DNA of 64,000 nucleotides from an uncultured Christensenella sp. (GTDB taxonomy: Bacteria > Bacillota > Clostridia > Christensenellales > Pumilibacteraceae). The notes under the pieces were generated by a model. That model had not been told where the DNA came from. It saw only the letters and a program-made list of their open reading frames with translations, and made no database searches. A program made the translations under genes and the position numbers. Shown here in pieces: positions 1 through 7,892 of this stretch; position 1 is the first letter of the stretch, and the number at the start of each line of letters is the position of its first letter. The stretch spans positions 1 to 64,000 of the forward strand of contig CAJUGC010000009.1 in assembly GCA_910585955.1 (NCBI GenBank), written 5' to 3'.

Positions 1-1155
1 TTCACGGAATACGCGCACGGAACGCCGAAAAAGGAAATCGCGGACGAGTTGAACAAGCGGCATATACTTTACAAGGGCAAGCCGTTTACTTACCGCACGT
101 TTGAAAACTGGTTACGAAACCGCAAATATACGGGCGACTGTATGCACGGCACGAGAATTTGCGACCATACATACCCCGCTATCATAGACAAAGCCACTTT
201 TGCGGCGGTGCAAAAGCGGCTTGAAAAGAATAAAATATTAGCGGGCGCAAATTCGGCGGTTGAGCCGTACATACTCACGGGAAAAGCATTCTGCGGCTAC
301 TGCGGCGACAGTATGACGGCGGGCGGCGGCACGAGCCACACGGGACAAAAGCATTATTATTATATTTGCCACAGCAAGCGCAAAGGCGGTTGTCATAAAT
401 CGAGCGAGAACAAGAACACACTTGAATTTACGGTTGCGAACGCCGTCTATGAATTTTTGAGCAGACGGGAAAACGCCGAGATAGTCGCGCAAGACACGAT
501 AAACTACTACGAGCAACGCACGGGCGAGGACAGTTTACGGAGCATAGAGGCGCGAATACGCCACGCGCAGGACGAGGCGGAACAACTTACAGACGCTTTT
601 ATACTGGCGCGGAACGATATGTTGCGGGCAAATATAGAAAAGAAAATGCAAGAGATTGAAATACTTATAAAAGACTTATCGGCAAGCAAGGCGCAAATCG
701 AACTTGAACGGGGCGAGAAACAGACGAAAGAGAAAATTATAGACTTTATTGCCCAAATGCTGAAAGGCGACCCGAACGACAAGGAATATCAAAAACTACT
801 CATTGACAACCTCGTTTATAAAGTGTTTGTGTATGACGACCATATTATAACTTATCTGACTTTCGGCAATGACAAGGAAATTAAAGAAATAAGCCTTGCC
901 GATAACGACAAGGCTATTGACGAATTAAAGGTTCAACCTTTTTCGTCTATGGTGCGGAGGATGGGACTTGAACCCACACGTACAAAAAGCCACAGGCGTC
1001 TGAAACCTGCGCGTCTGCCATTCCGCCACCTCCGCAAAACGGCTTGCTTTGTCGCGCCGACTATGTTATTATACGGTGTGGGCGGCGTTTTGTCAACAAA
1101 ACGAGCGCACATAGCAAAAAAATTGTGTACTGAGAAAAGGAGCGGTTATGAGTAA
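1..1155 (+). CDS. Large serine recombinase, C-terminal part (5' end outside window)
   Basis: This is the C-terminal portion of a large serine recombinase, the class that integrates and excises mobile elements. The frame is open from base 1, so the catalytic resolvase domain lies to the left. Visible parts are the recombinase domain (about the first 90 residues, with FTYRTFENWLRNRKYTG), a zinc ribbon (CGYCG, later CHSKRKGGC), and a charged coiled-coil region. The last roughly 70 residues, from MVRRMGLEPTR onward, are simply the translation of the antisense strand of the neighbouring tRNA-Leu and its promoter. The natural end of the recombinase before integration was therefore probably different. 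The gene points at the 3' end of the tRNA, as expected for an element integrated there. Family assignment is firm; the exact native C-terminus is unknown. Confidence 0.9.
   Translation, partial: FTEYAHGTPKKEIADELNKRHILYKGKPFTYRTFENWLRNRKYTGDCMHGTRICDHTYPAIIDKATFAAVQKRLEKNKILAGANSAVEPYILTGKAFCGYCGDSMTAGGGTSHTGQKHYYYICHSKRKGGCHKSSENKNTLEFTVANAVYEFLSRRENAEIVAQDTINYYEQRTGEDSLRSIEARIRHAQDEAEQLTDAFILARNDMLRANIEKKMQEIEILIKDLSASKAQIELERGEKQTKEKIIDFIAQMLKGDPNDKEYQKLLIDNLVYKVFVYDDHIITYLTFGNDKEIKEISLADNDKAIDELKVQPFSSMVRRMGLEPTRTKSHRRLKPARLPFRHLRKTACFVAPTMLLYGVGGVLSTKRAHIAKKLCTEKRSGYE
950..1035 (-). tRNA. tRNA-Leu (anticodon CAG), CCA encoded
   Basis: Read on the minus strand, the sequence begins GCGGAGGTGGCGGAATGG and ends CCTCCGCACCA. 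The acceptor stem GCGGAGG pairs with CCTCCGC, a long variable arm follows the anticodon arm, and the T-arm contains GGTTCAAGTCC. The anticodon stem CAGGT/GCCTG encloses the loop TTCAGAC, giving anticodon CAG (codon CUG). The length of 86 nt with a long variable arm fits the class II leucine tRNA. The 3' CCA is encoded. The recombinase gene abuts the 3' end. Confidence 0.95.
1068..1096 (-). promoter_or_regulatory. Sigma-A-type promoter of tRNA-Leu
   Basis: On the minus strand TTGACA is followed by a 17-nt spacer and TATAAT, about 30 nt upstream of the mature tRNA 5' end. Both hexamers match the housekeeping consensus perfectly. Confidence 0.85.
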
Positions 1156-1428
1156 GTATGCGCTGTTATGGGAATATGTCGGAAGAAGAGCGGACGCAAA
1201 GTTCAATCTGACGTTTTCGGAAATAGAAAGCATAACTGGCTGTCCTTGGAGCACTTGTTTTTAAGATATAAGTCCGAACTTCTCGCTTACGGTGCGTCGG
1301 TCGGAAAAATCTTTATGAAGGAGCAGACGATCGAATTTGTGCGTACGGACAATGCGGGTTTCGATTTAAATCCCGATTTACAAAAGTCTCCTATTTCGAT
1401 AAAAAATCTTGACTTTGCCTTTATATAA
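1148..1428 (+). pseudogene. Small conserved hypothetical protein, broken by a one-base frameshift
   Basis: A good ribosome site (AAAAGGAG) precedes ATG at 1148. The first frame reads MSKYALLWEYVGRRADAKFN and continues to ITGCP, then hits a stop after 38 codons. The adjacent frame continues the same protein without a start of its own: LEHLFLRYKSELLAYG, then GKIFMKEQTIEFV. Adding one T in the CCTTGG at 1244-1249 restores a single reading frame of about 94 residues. I recall similar small Firmicute proteins of unknown function with the pattern SKYxxLWEYV...I/VPxxHSFLxYKxEL...GKIxMKExTVxF, but cannot confirm this here. It is either a true frameshift mutation or a sequencing error. It lies directly beside the tRNA integration site. 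Confidence 0.65.
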
Positions 1429-1437
1429 TGATATACT
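1409..1437 (+). promoter_or_regulatory. Sigma-A-type promoter for the epimerase-phosphoglucomutase pair
   Basis: TTGACT, a 17-nt spacer and TATACT lie about 55 nt upstream of the TTG start at 1491. It overlaps the end of the frameshifted gene. Confidence 0.7.
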
Positions 1438-1490
1438 TTAATTATAAATCTTTCCGCATTTAAAAGGGAAAGAAACGGAGGCGCATATAT

Positions 1491-2384
1491 TTGGAAAAGA
1501 TAGAAAACGGCTTTTTTAAAGTGAAAATAAATCTTCACGGCGGAACGCTCGAATCGGTTTTTGATAAGTCGGCGGGAAAAGAATTGCTTTGGCAGGGTGC
1601 TATTGATTCCTGGAAGAGCAAAGACGTTGTGATTTTTCCGTTTGTAGCTCGCTTAAAAGACAAGACGTTTGAGTGGAGAGGCAAAGAGTTCAATTTGGCA
1701 ACACACGGGCTTGCGCGTTACGACGATTTCGAAGTGTCGTCGCGCTCGCCTCAGTCTCTTACGATTTTGTATCGCTCAGACAATGATACGCGAGTGAGGT
1801 ATCCGTTCGATTTCGATTTGTATGTAACTTACGCGCTTGATGGCAAGTCTCTAAATATTTCCATGCGAGTTGAAAATACGGGTGATTCCGATATGTTTTT
1901 CGGCGCGGGTTTTCATCCCGCATATAAAATAGATTGCGTGCGCGGAGACGAATGCGACGATATAAGCGGCAACACTCTTATATTCGACGGAAAACAAGAG
2001 CTTACGCGTTATGTTCTCAATGAAAGCGGAGCGTTTATCGTGGGCAAAGAGCATTGCGAAATTAGCGAACTTGCTCTTTCCAAACAGCTTTTCAAAGATG
2101 CAAAGACGCTCATTTACGGAGGGGTGAACGGCAATATTACTCTTCGTATGAATAGCGGAAGCATAATATACGATGTGTGCGGCGCACCGTATATCGCGGT
2201 ATGGTCGCACGAAAGTCGTGGCGGTTATGTCTGCGTCGAACCGTGGTGGGGGTTGCCTGATTTTGCGGACGCGGATAAGGATATTTCCCGCAAAACAGGT
2301 ATCAACAAACTCGAGGCGGGCAAAGTCTTTGAGTGTGGATATAAAGTCAAATATAATTTCGGAGGCGAAAGTAATGACAAGTAA
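1491..2384 (+). CDS. Aldose 1-epimerase family protein
   Basis: A galactose-mutarotase-fold protein of 297 residues that probably interconverts sugar anomers (substrate unknown). Features of the family are FPFVARLKDKTFEW near residue 50, THGLARYDDFEV around residue 75, GAGFHPAYKI around 140 (catalytic His region), and the C-terminal YVCVEPWWGLPD (Glu in the VEPW motif). The start is TTG at 1491, chosen because GGAGG lies 9 nt upstream and no ATG fits. It overlaps the phosphoglucomutase gene by 11 bases, so the two are probably translated together and may act on the same hexose pool. It looks closest to the YeaD/LacX-like branch, but the exact substrate cannot be read from sequence. Confidence 0.85.
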   Translation: MEKIENGFFKVKINLHGGTLESVFDKSAGKELLWQGAIDSWKSKDVVIFPFVARLKDKTFEWRGKEFNLATHGLARYDDFEVSSRSPQSLTILYRSDNDTRVRYPFDFDLYVTYALDGKSLNISMRVENTGDSDMFFGAGFHPAYKIDCVRGDECDDISGNTLIFDGKQELTRYVLNESGAFIVGKEHCEISELALSKQLFKDAKTLIYGGVNGNITLRMNSGSIIYDVCGAPYIAVWSHESRGGYVCVEPWWGLPDFADADKDISRKTGINKLEAGKVFECGYKVKYNFGGESNDK

Positions 2385-4017
2385 GGAAAAGTATGAACTT
2401 TGGCTTAAGAAGGTAAACGACAAAGAAGTCGTGGCTCAGCTTAAGGCAATGAAAGGAGACGATAAGGCGATCGAAAACGCTTTCTATAAAGATCTCGAGT
2501 TCGGCACGGGCGGACTGCGCGGCGAGCTCGGCGCGGGTACAAACTGCTTGAATGTTTATACAATACGCAAGGTTACGCAGGGAATAGCCGATTGTATGAA
2601 GCACTACGGCTATAAAAAAGCGGCTATAAGTCACGATTCTCGTATAAACTCCGATGTGTTTGCGGCGGAAGTTGCGCGTGTGTTTGCGGCAAACGGAATA
2701 AAAGCATATCTGACGAAAGAGCTTATGCCCACGCCGTTTCTGTCGTTCATAACCCGTCATTACGGAGCGGACATCGGCGTAATGATAACGGCAAGCCATA
2801 ACCCCGCAAAATACAACGGATATAAGGTTTACGGCAGCGACGGCTGCCAGCTTACCGACGCGCGTGCAAACGAGATGATCGGTTACATAGAAAAAGTCGA
2901 CCCGTTCGAGGTCAAAGTCGCGGATTTCGGTTCCGTCGAGTATGTAGCGGACGATGTGACCGAACTGTATCTTAACGAAGTAAAAAAGCGTTCGTCGGGA
3001 AATGCCAACGGACTCAAAGTCGCATATTCTCCGCTTAACGGAACGGGTTATAAACTCGTGCCGGAAATTCTCAAGAGAATAGGCATAGCGTCCCTCGACA
3101 TAGTAAAGGAACAGGGCTATCCCGACGGGCATTTTACGACTTGTTCCTATCCCAACCCCGAGAAAGCCGAGGCTCTCAAACTCGGACTCGAGCTTGCGAA
3201 AGTGAAAGACGCGGACATTCTCATAGCGACCGATCCCGACGCCGACAGAATGGGCATTGCGGTCAAGCACGGCGGCGGATACACGCTTATGACGGGCAAC
3301 GAAGTCGGCGTGCTTCTTACCGATTTCCTTTTTGCTCGCAGAAAGGAAAACGGAACACTTCCGAAAAATCCCGTGCTTGTAAAGACCATTGTCAGTACCA
3401 ATCTTGCAGTCAAGGTCGCGGAGGAGTACGGCGCGGAAATATACAATGTGCTTACCGGCTTTAAGTATATCGGCGACGTAATAGGCAAGCTCGAGGCTAA
3501 GGGCGAAGCGGACAGATTCGTGCTCGGTTTCGAGGAGAGTTACGGCTATCTTTCCGGCAGCTACGTTCGAGATAAGGACGCAGTCGTCGCAAGTATGTTG
3601 ACCGCTGAAATGACGGCTTACTATAAAGGCAAGGGTAAGACGCTTGTTGACAGAATAAACGAAATTTACGAAAAATACGGTTATTATGAGCACAGGCTCA
3701 AGTCCTACGAGTACGCGGGCGCGGAAGGAAACGCAAAAATGAAGGAACTTCTCGCTTCGCTTCGTGCTCATCTTCCGAGCGAAATCGGCGGCGTAAAAGT
3801 AATGGACACCGTTGACTATCTGACGCAGACGAGATTCGATTTGCCGAAATCCAATGTTCTTAGCTTCACGCTCGAAAACGGTTGCTCGCTCATTGTTCGC
3901 CCGTCGGGAACCGAGCCGCTCATAAAAGTCTATTACACGGCGGCAAAGACGAGAGACGAAAACAAAAAGCTGTTCGAGAGTATGCAGTCCTATGCGGATT
4001 CGGTTTTGAAAGCGTAG
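2374..4017 (+). CDS. pgcA: Alpha-phosphoglucomutase / phosphomannomutase
   Basis: A 547-residue alpha-D-phosphohexomutase that interconverts glucose-1-phosphate and glucose-6-phosphate (possibly also mannose phosphates), feeding UDP-glucose and cell-envelope sugars. The phosphoserine loop TASHNP is near residue 145, the magnesium loop DPDADR near 287, the sugar-binding GFEESYGYL near 384, and the phosphate-binding RPSGTEPLIK near 508. The start is ATG 2374 because GGAGG lies 8 nt upstream; a longer upstream extension overlaps the epimerase and has no ribosome site. Length and motifs match the Firmicute PgcA type. A terminator follows. Confidence 0.92.
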   Translation: MTSKEKYELWLKKVNDKEVVAQLKAMKGDDKAIENAFYKDLEFGTGGLRGELGAGTNCLNVYTIRKVTQGIADCMKHYGYKKAAISHDSRINSDVFAAEVARVFAANGIKAYLTKELMPTPFLSFITRHYGADIGVMITASHNPAKYNGYKVYGSDGCQLTDARANEMIGYIEKVDPFEVKVADFGSVEYVADDVTELYLNEVKKRSSGNANGLKVAYSPLNGTGYKLVPEILKRIGIASLDIVKEQGYPDGHFTTCSYPNPEKAEALKLGLELAKVKDADILIATDPDADRMGIAVKHGGGYTLMTGNEVGVLLTDFLFARRKENGTLPKNPVLVKTIVSTNLAVKVAEEYGAEIYNVLTGFKYIGDVIGKLEAKGEADRFVLGFEESYGYLSGSYVRDKDAVVASMLTAEMTAYYKGKGKTLVDRINEIYEKYGYYEHRLKSYEYAGAEGNAKMKELLASLRAHLPSEIGGVKVMDTVDYLTQTRFDLPKSNVLSFTLENGCSLIVRPSGTEPLIKVYYTAAKTRDENKKLFESMQSYADSVLKA

Positions 4018-4031
4018 TTAAACATCTGTAC

Positions 4032-4061
4032 AAAAAGCGCACGGTATGCCGCGCGCTTTTT
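4032..4061 (+). terminator. Intrinsic terminator after phosphoglucomutase
   Basis: The arms AAAAAGCGC and GCGCTTTTT pair around a 12-nt loop, and the 3' arm ends in a T-run. Confidence 0.75.
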
Positions 4062-4397
4062 CTGTTATCGTTATTTTAAAACTTGACTATGTTTTTAAGG
4101 AATTGTAGCTCTATGGAAAAGTTGGAAATTCAGAACAGTGTCAAATATTTGGGAGAGGGGCTTTTTATGGGTGTAGCTGTCTTATGGAAGCTGGATTACC
4201 GATCTCTTTGAAATTTTATGTTAAAGAAGCTTGTCGAGCAAAAAATAAATAAAAAATCCAAAAAGAGACGAGCGCAAGCATTTAAATTTATCTTTATGTA
4301 AACCTTATATTCAAAGACGCAATTAAAGTCGTTCGTCATGGGAAAATGCGGCATCTGTACTTAATCCAAAAAATTTTGCTCGCTATACGAAAAAAAC
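4062..4397. other. Long intergenic region without a clear gene
   Basis: About 335 bases, rich in A and T. The only item with a start and some ribosome-site character is a 32-codon frame at 4113-4211, listed separately. I see no convincing RNA motif, repeat or longer gene on either strand. Confidence 0.5.
4113..4211 (+). CDS. Possible small protein, 32 residues (doubtful)
   Basis: An ATG at 4113 is preceded by AAGGAA at a long distance (about 11 nt), and the frame ends with TGA at 4209-4211. The product would be 32 residues, with a hydrophobic middle (YLGEGLFMGVAVLWKL) that could be a membrane peptide. No homologue is recognised. The weak ribosome site and lack of a clear promoter keep confidence low. 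Confidence 0.2.
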   Translation: MEKLEIQNSVKYLGEGLFMGVAVLWKLDYRSL

Positions 4398-4427
4398 TTG
4401 ACATAACACAATGTTTTAGTGTAATAT
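4398..4427 (+). promoter_or_regulatory. Promoter upstream of the ANTAR-purF region
   Basis: TTGACA is followed by 18 nt and TAATAT. It would start transcription near 4434, giving a leader of more than 300 nt before the ANTAR gene unless the 4511 frame is translated. Confidence 0.6.
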
Positions 4428-4455
4428 ATTCGGGATAGGCAATGCGTTCGTCCCG

Positions 4456-4469
4456 TATACCGTGGTATA
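4456..4469. promoter_or_regulatory. Perfect 14-bp palindrome, possible operator
   Basis: The sequence TATACCGTGGTATA is a perfect inverted repeat lying about 20 nt downstream of the predicted transcription start. A repressor site is possible; no regulator is identified. It also contains part of a second TATAAT (4466-4471) without a good -35. Confidence 0.35.
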
Positions 4470-4510
4470 ATAAGATGAACGCGAATTTTATGTAAAGGAG
4501 TACACGCCTT

Positions 4511-4816
4511 ATGAGTCGTCCCGCAGACACTGTTCTCGGATATGTGAAGTCGACTAAACGCTCGTCCGACTGTTTCGGACGGCATAGGACTTTTTCCCGT
4601 TTTTTGTCGACTGAGCAAACTCAAAAGCGCTTCGGTATTAAATCGGACTTCTTTATTTCCGACATTACGGAAAACAAAGCCGAATCGGACTTATTGTTTG
4701 TTTCCGTTTTGCCCGCTTCGTTGATATCAAACGAGCGGCTCAAGACGGAGAGAGCGATAAGTCTTTTTTCTAAATTTTCGGAATGTCGAGGGAGGCAGGT
4801 TTGTACGCGCTCATAG
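4511..4816 (+). CDS. Hypothetical protein, 101 residues (uncertain)
   Basis: An ATG at 4511 follows AAAGGAG with a 10-nt gap, the best argument that it is translated. The product is polar, rich in Ser, Arg and Phe, has no membrane segment and resembles no family I know. It overlaps the start of the ANTAR gene by a few bases, so it could be a coupled upstream gene. Against it, the same stretch contains a strong RNA hairpin (4563-4581) and could instead be an untranslated leader. Confidence 0.35.
   Translation: MSRPADTVLGYVKSTKRSSDCFGRHRTFSRFLSTEQTQKRFGIKSDFFISDITENKAESDLLFVSVLPASLISNERLKTERAISLFSKFSECRGRQVCTRS
4563..4581 (+). promoter_or_regulatory. Strong RNA hairpin upstream of the ANTAR gene
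   Basis: CGTCCGA and TCGGACG pair perfectly over 7 bp around a 5-nt loop, followed by two T-runs within 35 nt. It may be an attenuator-like element in the leader, but the T-run is not directly adjacent and the region may be coding. Confidence 0.35.
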
Positions 4817-5364
4817 CGACAGGGGCGCGTAAGGCGCAACACGAAATCGCCGAAGTGGTGCGCAGTTGCGCTGAATTCGACGTAGAGTTTGCTTGCGATC
4901 CTTGCGATGCAATAGAAAGGGCAAAGAACCGCTCGTTCGATTTATGCGTCATAAACGGTGATAAGACGGGCAATGCCAAAGCTGCCGCCGTAAAAATAGC
5001 AAAACTTTCGGAAGGCGGCGTAGTTTTCCTCGAAGATGCGAATGCTTTCGAAACAAGCGTAGCAGAACTTGCATTGAACGGAATAGTGGTTGTGCCTAAG
5101 CCGCTATCGAAGATGTCGCTTGTGACGGCAATCAGAAGCGTATGTGCGGCGAATATGAGACTTGTCGAACTTAAAGAGGTAAATCGAAGTCTCGAGCAAA
5201 AGCTTGAAGATCTCAAATTCATCGACAGAGCCAAGATTGCGCTTATCAAACAGTTCGGTTATAGCGAGGACGAAGCTCACAAATATATTGAAAAGCAAGC
5301 GATGAATCTTCGTGTGACAAAGCGTGAAATCGCAATGAACATTTTACGGACGTACGAAAACTGA
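4801..5364 (+). CDS. Response regulator-like protein with ANTAR RNA-binding domain
   Basis: About 187 residues. The N-terminal half looks like a receiver domain (DLCVING around residue 42; VVVPKPLSKM near residue 97 with the conserved Lys-Pro), joined by a short coiled coil (LVELKEVNRSLEQKLEDL) to a C-terminal ANTAR domain (AKIALIKQFGYSEDEAHKYI, then LRVTKREIAMNIL). ANTAR proteins bind paired hairpins in nascent RNA and prevent termination, often in nitrogen metabolism genes. The acidic phosphorylation pocket is poorly conserved, so it may not be controlled by a kinase. I prefer TTG 4801 because GGGAGG lies 5 nt upstream; an ATG at 4783 has no ribosome site. It sits 11 bases before purF, suggesting cotranscription with the glutamine-using purF and carA genes. 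Confidence 0.85.
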   Translation: MYALIATGARKAQHEIAEVVRSCAEFDVEFACDPCDAIERAKNRSFDLCVINGDKTGNAKAAAVKIAKLSEGGVVFLEDANAFETSVAELALNGIVVVPKPLSKMSLVTAIRSVCAANMRLVELKEVNRSLEQKLEDLKFIDRAKIALIKQFGYSEDEAHKYIEKQAMNLRVTKREIAMNILRTYEN

Positions 5365-5375
5365 CAAGAGGCTTT

Positions 5376-6794
5376 ATGAACATTTATGACGACAAACCAA
5401 CCGAAGAATGCGGCGTATTCGGGATAATTTCTCCCGAGCCGTTGCCGTGCGCGGCACTCGCTTCCGTGGCGCTCCTTGCTCTTCAGCACAGAGGGCAGGA
5501 GGGCGCGGGTATTGCTCTTTTCGAAGGCGACGACGTGCGTTGCAAAAAGGACGTCGGACTCGTGGACGAGGTTTTCGGCTCCGACTACCTCGAGTACGCG
5601 CCGCTTGCGCGAGTTGCCGCCGCTCATGTCAGATATTCGACGACGGGAAGCAATACCGCAGAGAATACTCAGCCGATAGTCACGCGGCACTCCCGTCTTA
5701 CCTGTGCGCTTGCTCACAACGGCAATCTTACGAACGCCGCTCTGCTTCGCGAGCAAATGGTTGATAAGGGCGGCAAGGTGTTCTATACGACGAATGACAC
5801 AGAAGTCGTAAATATGCTGCTCATAGAAGAAATGATAAAATACGACGACCTTTTGCTTGCCGTCGAAAAAGCGACGGACAGGATAGAGGGCGCATATTCG
5901 CTTGTCATAGCGACGGGCGACAAACTTGTGGCAGTACGCGACAAGAACGGATTTCGACCGCTCTGTATGGGTAAAATGGGCGGAGCTACTGTATTTGCTT
6001 CTGAGAGTTGCGCGCTTGATGCGCTCGGAGCAAAGTTTGTGCGTGACGTTGAACCCGGAGAAATCGTTTGCGTAGATGTTTCGGGCAAAGTGACTACGAA
6101 GAAACGCGCGCCCGAAAAACGCGGCTTATGTGTGTTCGAGCTCATTTATTTTGCTCGTCCCGATTCCGTTATCGACGGCATGAGCGTCTATAAAGCCCGT
6201 CTCGAAATGGGTAAAGCTTTGTGGGAGCAACAGCACACCGACGCAGACCTTGTATGCGGAGTGCCGGATTCCGGACTTGTGTCCGCATACGGTTATGCCA
6301 TGGCTTCCGGTATTCCGTACGGTACGGCTTTTATAAAGAACAAGTATGTAGGCCGCAGCTTCATAGTCCCTTCGCAAATTAAACGTGAAGCGACGGTAAG
6401 CGTAAAACTTAATCCTCTCAGAGCGGCTGTGGAGGGTAAGCGAATAGTGCTTGTCGACGACTCCATTGTGCGCGGAACGACTTGCAAACGTACTATAGAT
6501 ATGCTTAGAAGCGCAGGAGCAAAGGAAATACATATGCGCATTTCGTCGCCGCCCTTTAGACATCCTTGTTACTTCGGCGTTGATATAGACAGTGAGGACA
6601 ACCTTATCGCCAATAAGATGAGCGTCGAAAAGATAAGACAGCTTATTGGTGCTGACAGTTTGGTATACATGGATCTCGACAGACTCATGAAAATAGATCT
6701 CGGTAGCGGAGTTGAGTTTTGCAACGGATGCTTTTCGGGGCATTATCCCATAGAAGTTAAAACGGCAACGACAAAAAATAAATTCGACGATTGA
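5376..6794 (+). CDS. purF: Amidophosphoribosyltransferase
   Basis: First enzyme of purine synthesis: moves the amide nitrogen of glutamine to PRPP to give phosphoribosylamine. It is 472 residues long. An 11-residue propeptide precedes the catalytic Cys12 (EECGVFGI), as in the Bacillus-type enzyme. The glutaminase domain is followed by the phosphoribosyltransferase domain with the PRPP loop IVLVDDSIVRGTT near residue 357. Cysteines in GLCVFE, HPCYFG and FCNGCFSG match the ligands of the structural 4Fe-4S cluster, so this is the oxygen-sensitive type. No other purine genes are nearby; the neighbours carA, carB and pyrG also use glutamine. Confidence 0.96.
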   Translation: MNIYDDKPTEECGVFGIISPEPLPCAALASVALLALQHRGQEGAGIALFEGDDVRCKKDVGLVDEVFGSDYLEYAPLARVAAAHVRYSTTGSNTAENTQPIVTRHSRLTCALAHNGNLTNAALLREQMVDKGGKVFYTTNDTEVVNMLLIEEMIKYDDLLLAVEKATDRIEGAYSLVIATGDKLVAVRDKNGFRPLCMGKMGGATVFASESCALDALGAKFVRDVEPGEIVCVDVSGKVTTKKRAPEKRGLCVFELIYFARPDSVIDGMSVYKARLEMGKALWEQQHTDADLVCGVPDSGLVSAYGYAMASGIPYGTAFIKNKYVGRSFIVPSQIKREATVSVKLNPLRAAVEGKRIVLVDDSIVRGTTCKRTIDMLRSAGAKEIHMRISSPPFRHPCYFGVDIDSEDNLIANKMSVEKIRQLIGADSLVYMDLDRLMKIDLGSGVEFCNGCFSGHYPIEVKTATTKNKFDD

Positions 6795-6815
6795 GAAAAA
6801 GGCAGGAGGACAGAT

Positions 6816-7892
6816 ATGGCAAAAGCGTATTTGATTTTGGCAAACGGCGACGTCTATGTCGGCGAGAGCATTGGCGCGGCGGGCGAAACGATTGGCGAAG
6901 CCGTCTTTACGACGGGAATGGGCGCTTATATGGAAACGCTTACAGACCCGAGTTATTACGGGCAGATAATAGCGCAGACCTTTCCGCTTATAGGAAACTA
7001 CGGGCAGATTTCTGCCGACTATGAGTCCGAAAAGCCCGAACTGTTCGGGTACATAGTTCGCGAACTCTGCGACAACGGAAGCAATTTCCGTAAGGAAAGA
7101 GAGCTTAATGATTTTCTTCTCGAAAACGGAATCGTCGGCATAAGCGGAGTCGATACTCGTCAGATAACGCGAACGCTACGCTCAAACGGCGTTATGAACG
7201 CGATGATCACGACGTCGAATAAAGGACTGGATGAAAAGCTTGCGCGCATAAAAGCGTTCAAAGTCAAAAATGCAGTCGAAAACACCACTTGCAAAGAGGC
7301 GGTCAAAGTGTCGGACGGAGACAAGAGAATAGTTCTTTGGGACTTCGGCGCAAAGAGCAATATCGAGCGAGAGCTCGCCGCGCGCGGCTGTGAGGTCATA
7401 CGCGTCCCTTCGTTTTACAGTGCGGGACAGATTGCGGAGCTTAAGCCCGACGGCATTATGCTCAGCAACGGCGGCGGCAATCCCGCCGACAATGTCTCCG
7501 TAATTGAGGAGCTTAAAAAGCTTAACGAGAAAAAGATTCCGACATTCGGTATATGCCTCGGACATCAGCTTCTCGCGCTTTCCAAAGGGGCAAAGACCAA
7601 GAAGCTAAAGTTCGGTCACAGAGGCGCAAACCAGCCGGTTAAGGATCTCACTTCGGGCAGAACGTACATAACGTCGCAAAATCACGGTTATGCCGTTGTC
7701 GCTTCGTCGCTTCCCGAAACGGCAAAAGTGCTGTTTGTGAACGCAAACGACCGCACTTGCGAGGGAGTCGAATATACGGACGCGCCAGCATTTTCGGTGC
7801 AGTTTCATCCCGAGGCTTGCGGAGGACCGCACGATACGGGATATTTGTTTGACAGATTTATGAGCCTTGTCGGAGGAAAAAAGAATGCCTAA
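6816..7892 (+). CDS. carA: Carbamoyl-phosphate synthase small (glutaminase) subunit
   Basis: Hydrolyses glutamine and channels ammonia to CarB for carbamoyl phosphate. It is 358 residues. The N-terminal CPSase domain (VGESIGAAGETIGEAVFTTG region) is followed by a class I amidotransferase domain with the nucleophile in FGICLGHQLLAL (about residue 246) and the His-Glu pair in FHPEACGGPHD (about 331). An AGGAGG ribosome site precedes ATG 6816. The gene overlaps carB by 8 bases. The product presumably serves the pyr operon located about 21 kb downstream, and arginine synthesis if present. Confidence 0.96.
   Translation: MAKAYLILANGDVYVGESIGAAGETIGEAVFTTGMGAYMETLTDPSYYGQIIAQTFPLIGNYGQISADYESEKPELFGYIVRELCDNGSNFRKERELNDFLLENGIVGISGVDTRQITRTLRSNGVMNAMITTSNKGLDEKLARIKAFKVKNAVENTTCKEAVKVSDGDKRIVLWDFGAKSNIERELAARGCEVIRVPSFYSAGQIAELKPDGIMLSNGGGNPADNVSVIEELKKLNEKKIPTFGICLGHQLLALSKGAKTKKLKFGHRGANQPVKDLTSGRTYITSQNHGYAVVASSLPETAKVLFVNANDRTCEGVEYTDAPAFSVQFHPEACGGPHDTGYLFDRFMSLVGGKKNA

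Noticed and set aside
2173..2373. Longer N-terminal extension of the phosphoglucomutase frame
   Set aside because: It overlaps the epimerase gene, has no ribosome site, and the family N-terminus begins at ATG 2374 with GGAGG upstream.
2347..3771. 474-codon minus-strand frame opposite the phosphoglucomutase gene
   Set aside because: It is a shadow of the real gene: composition is odd, no motifs or ribosome site, and the plus strand has full family motifs.
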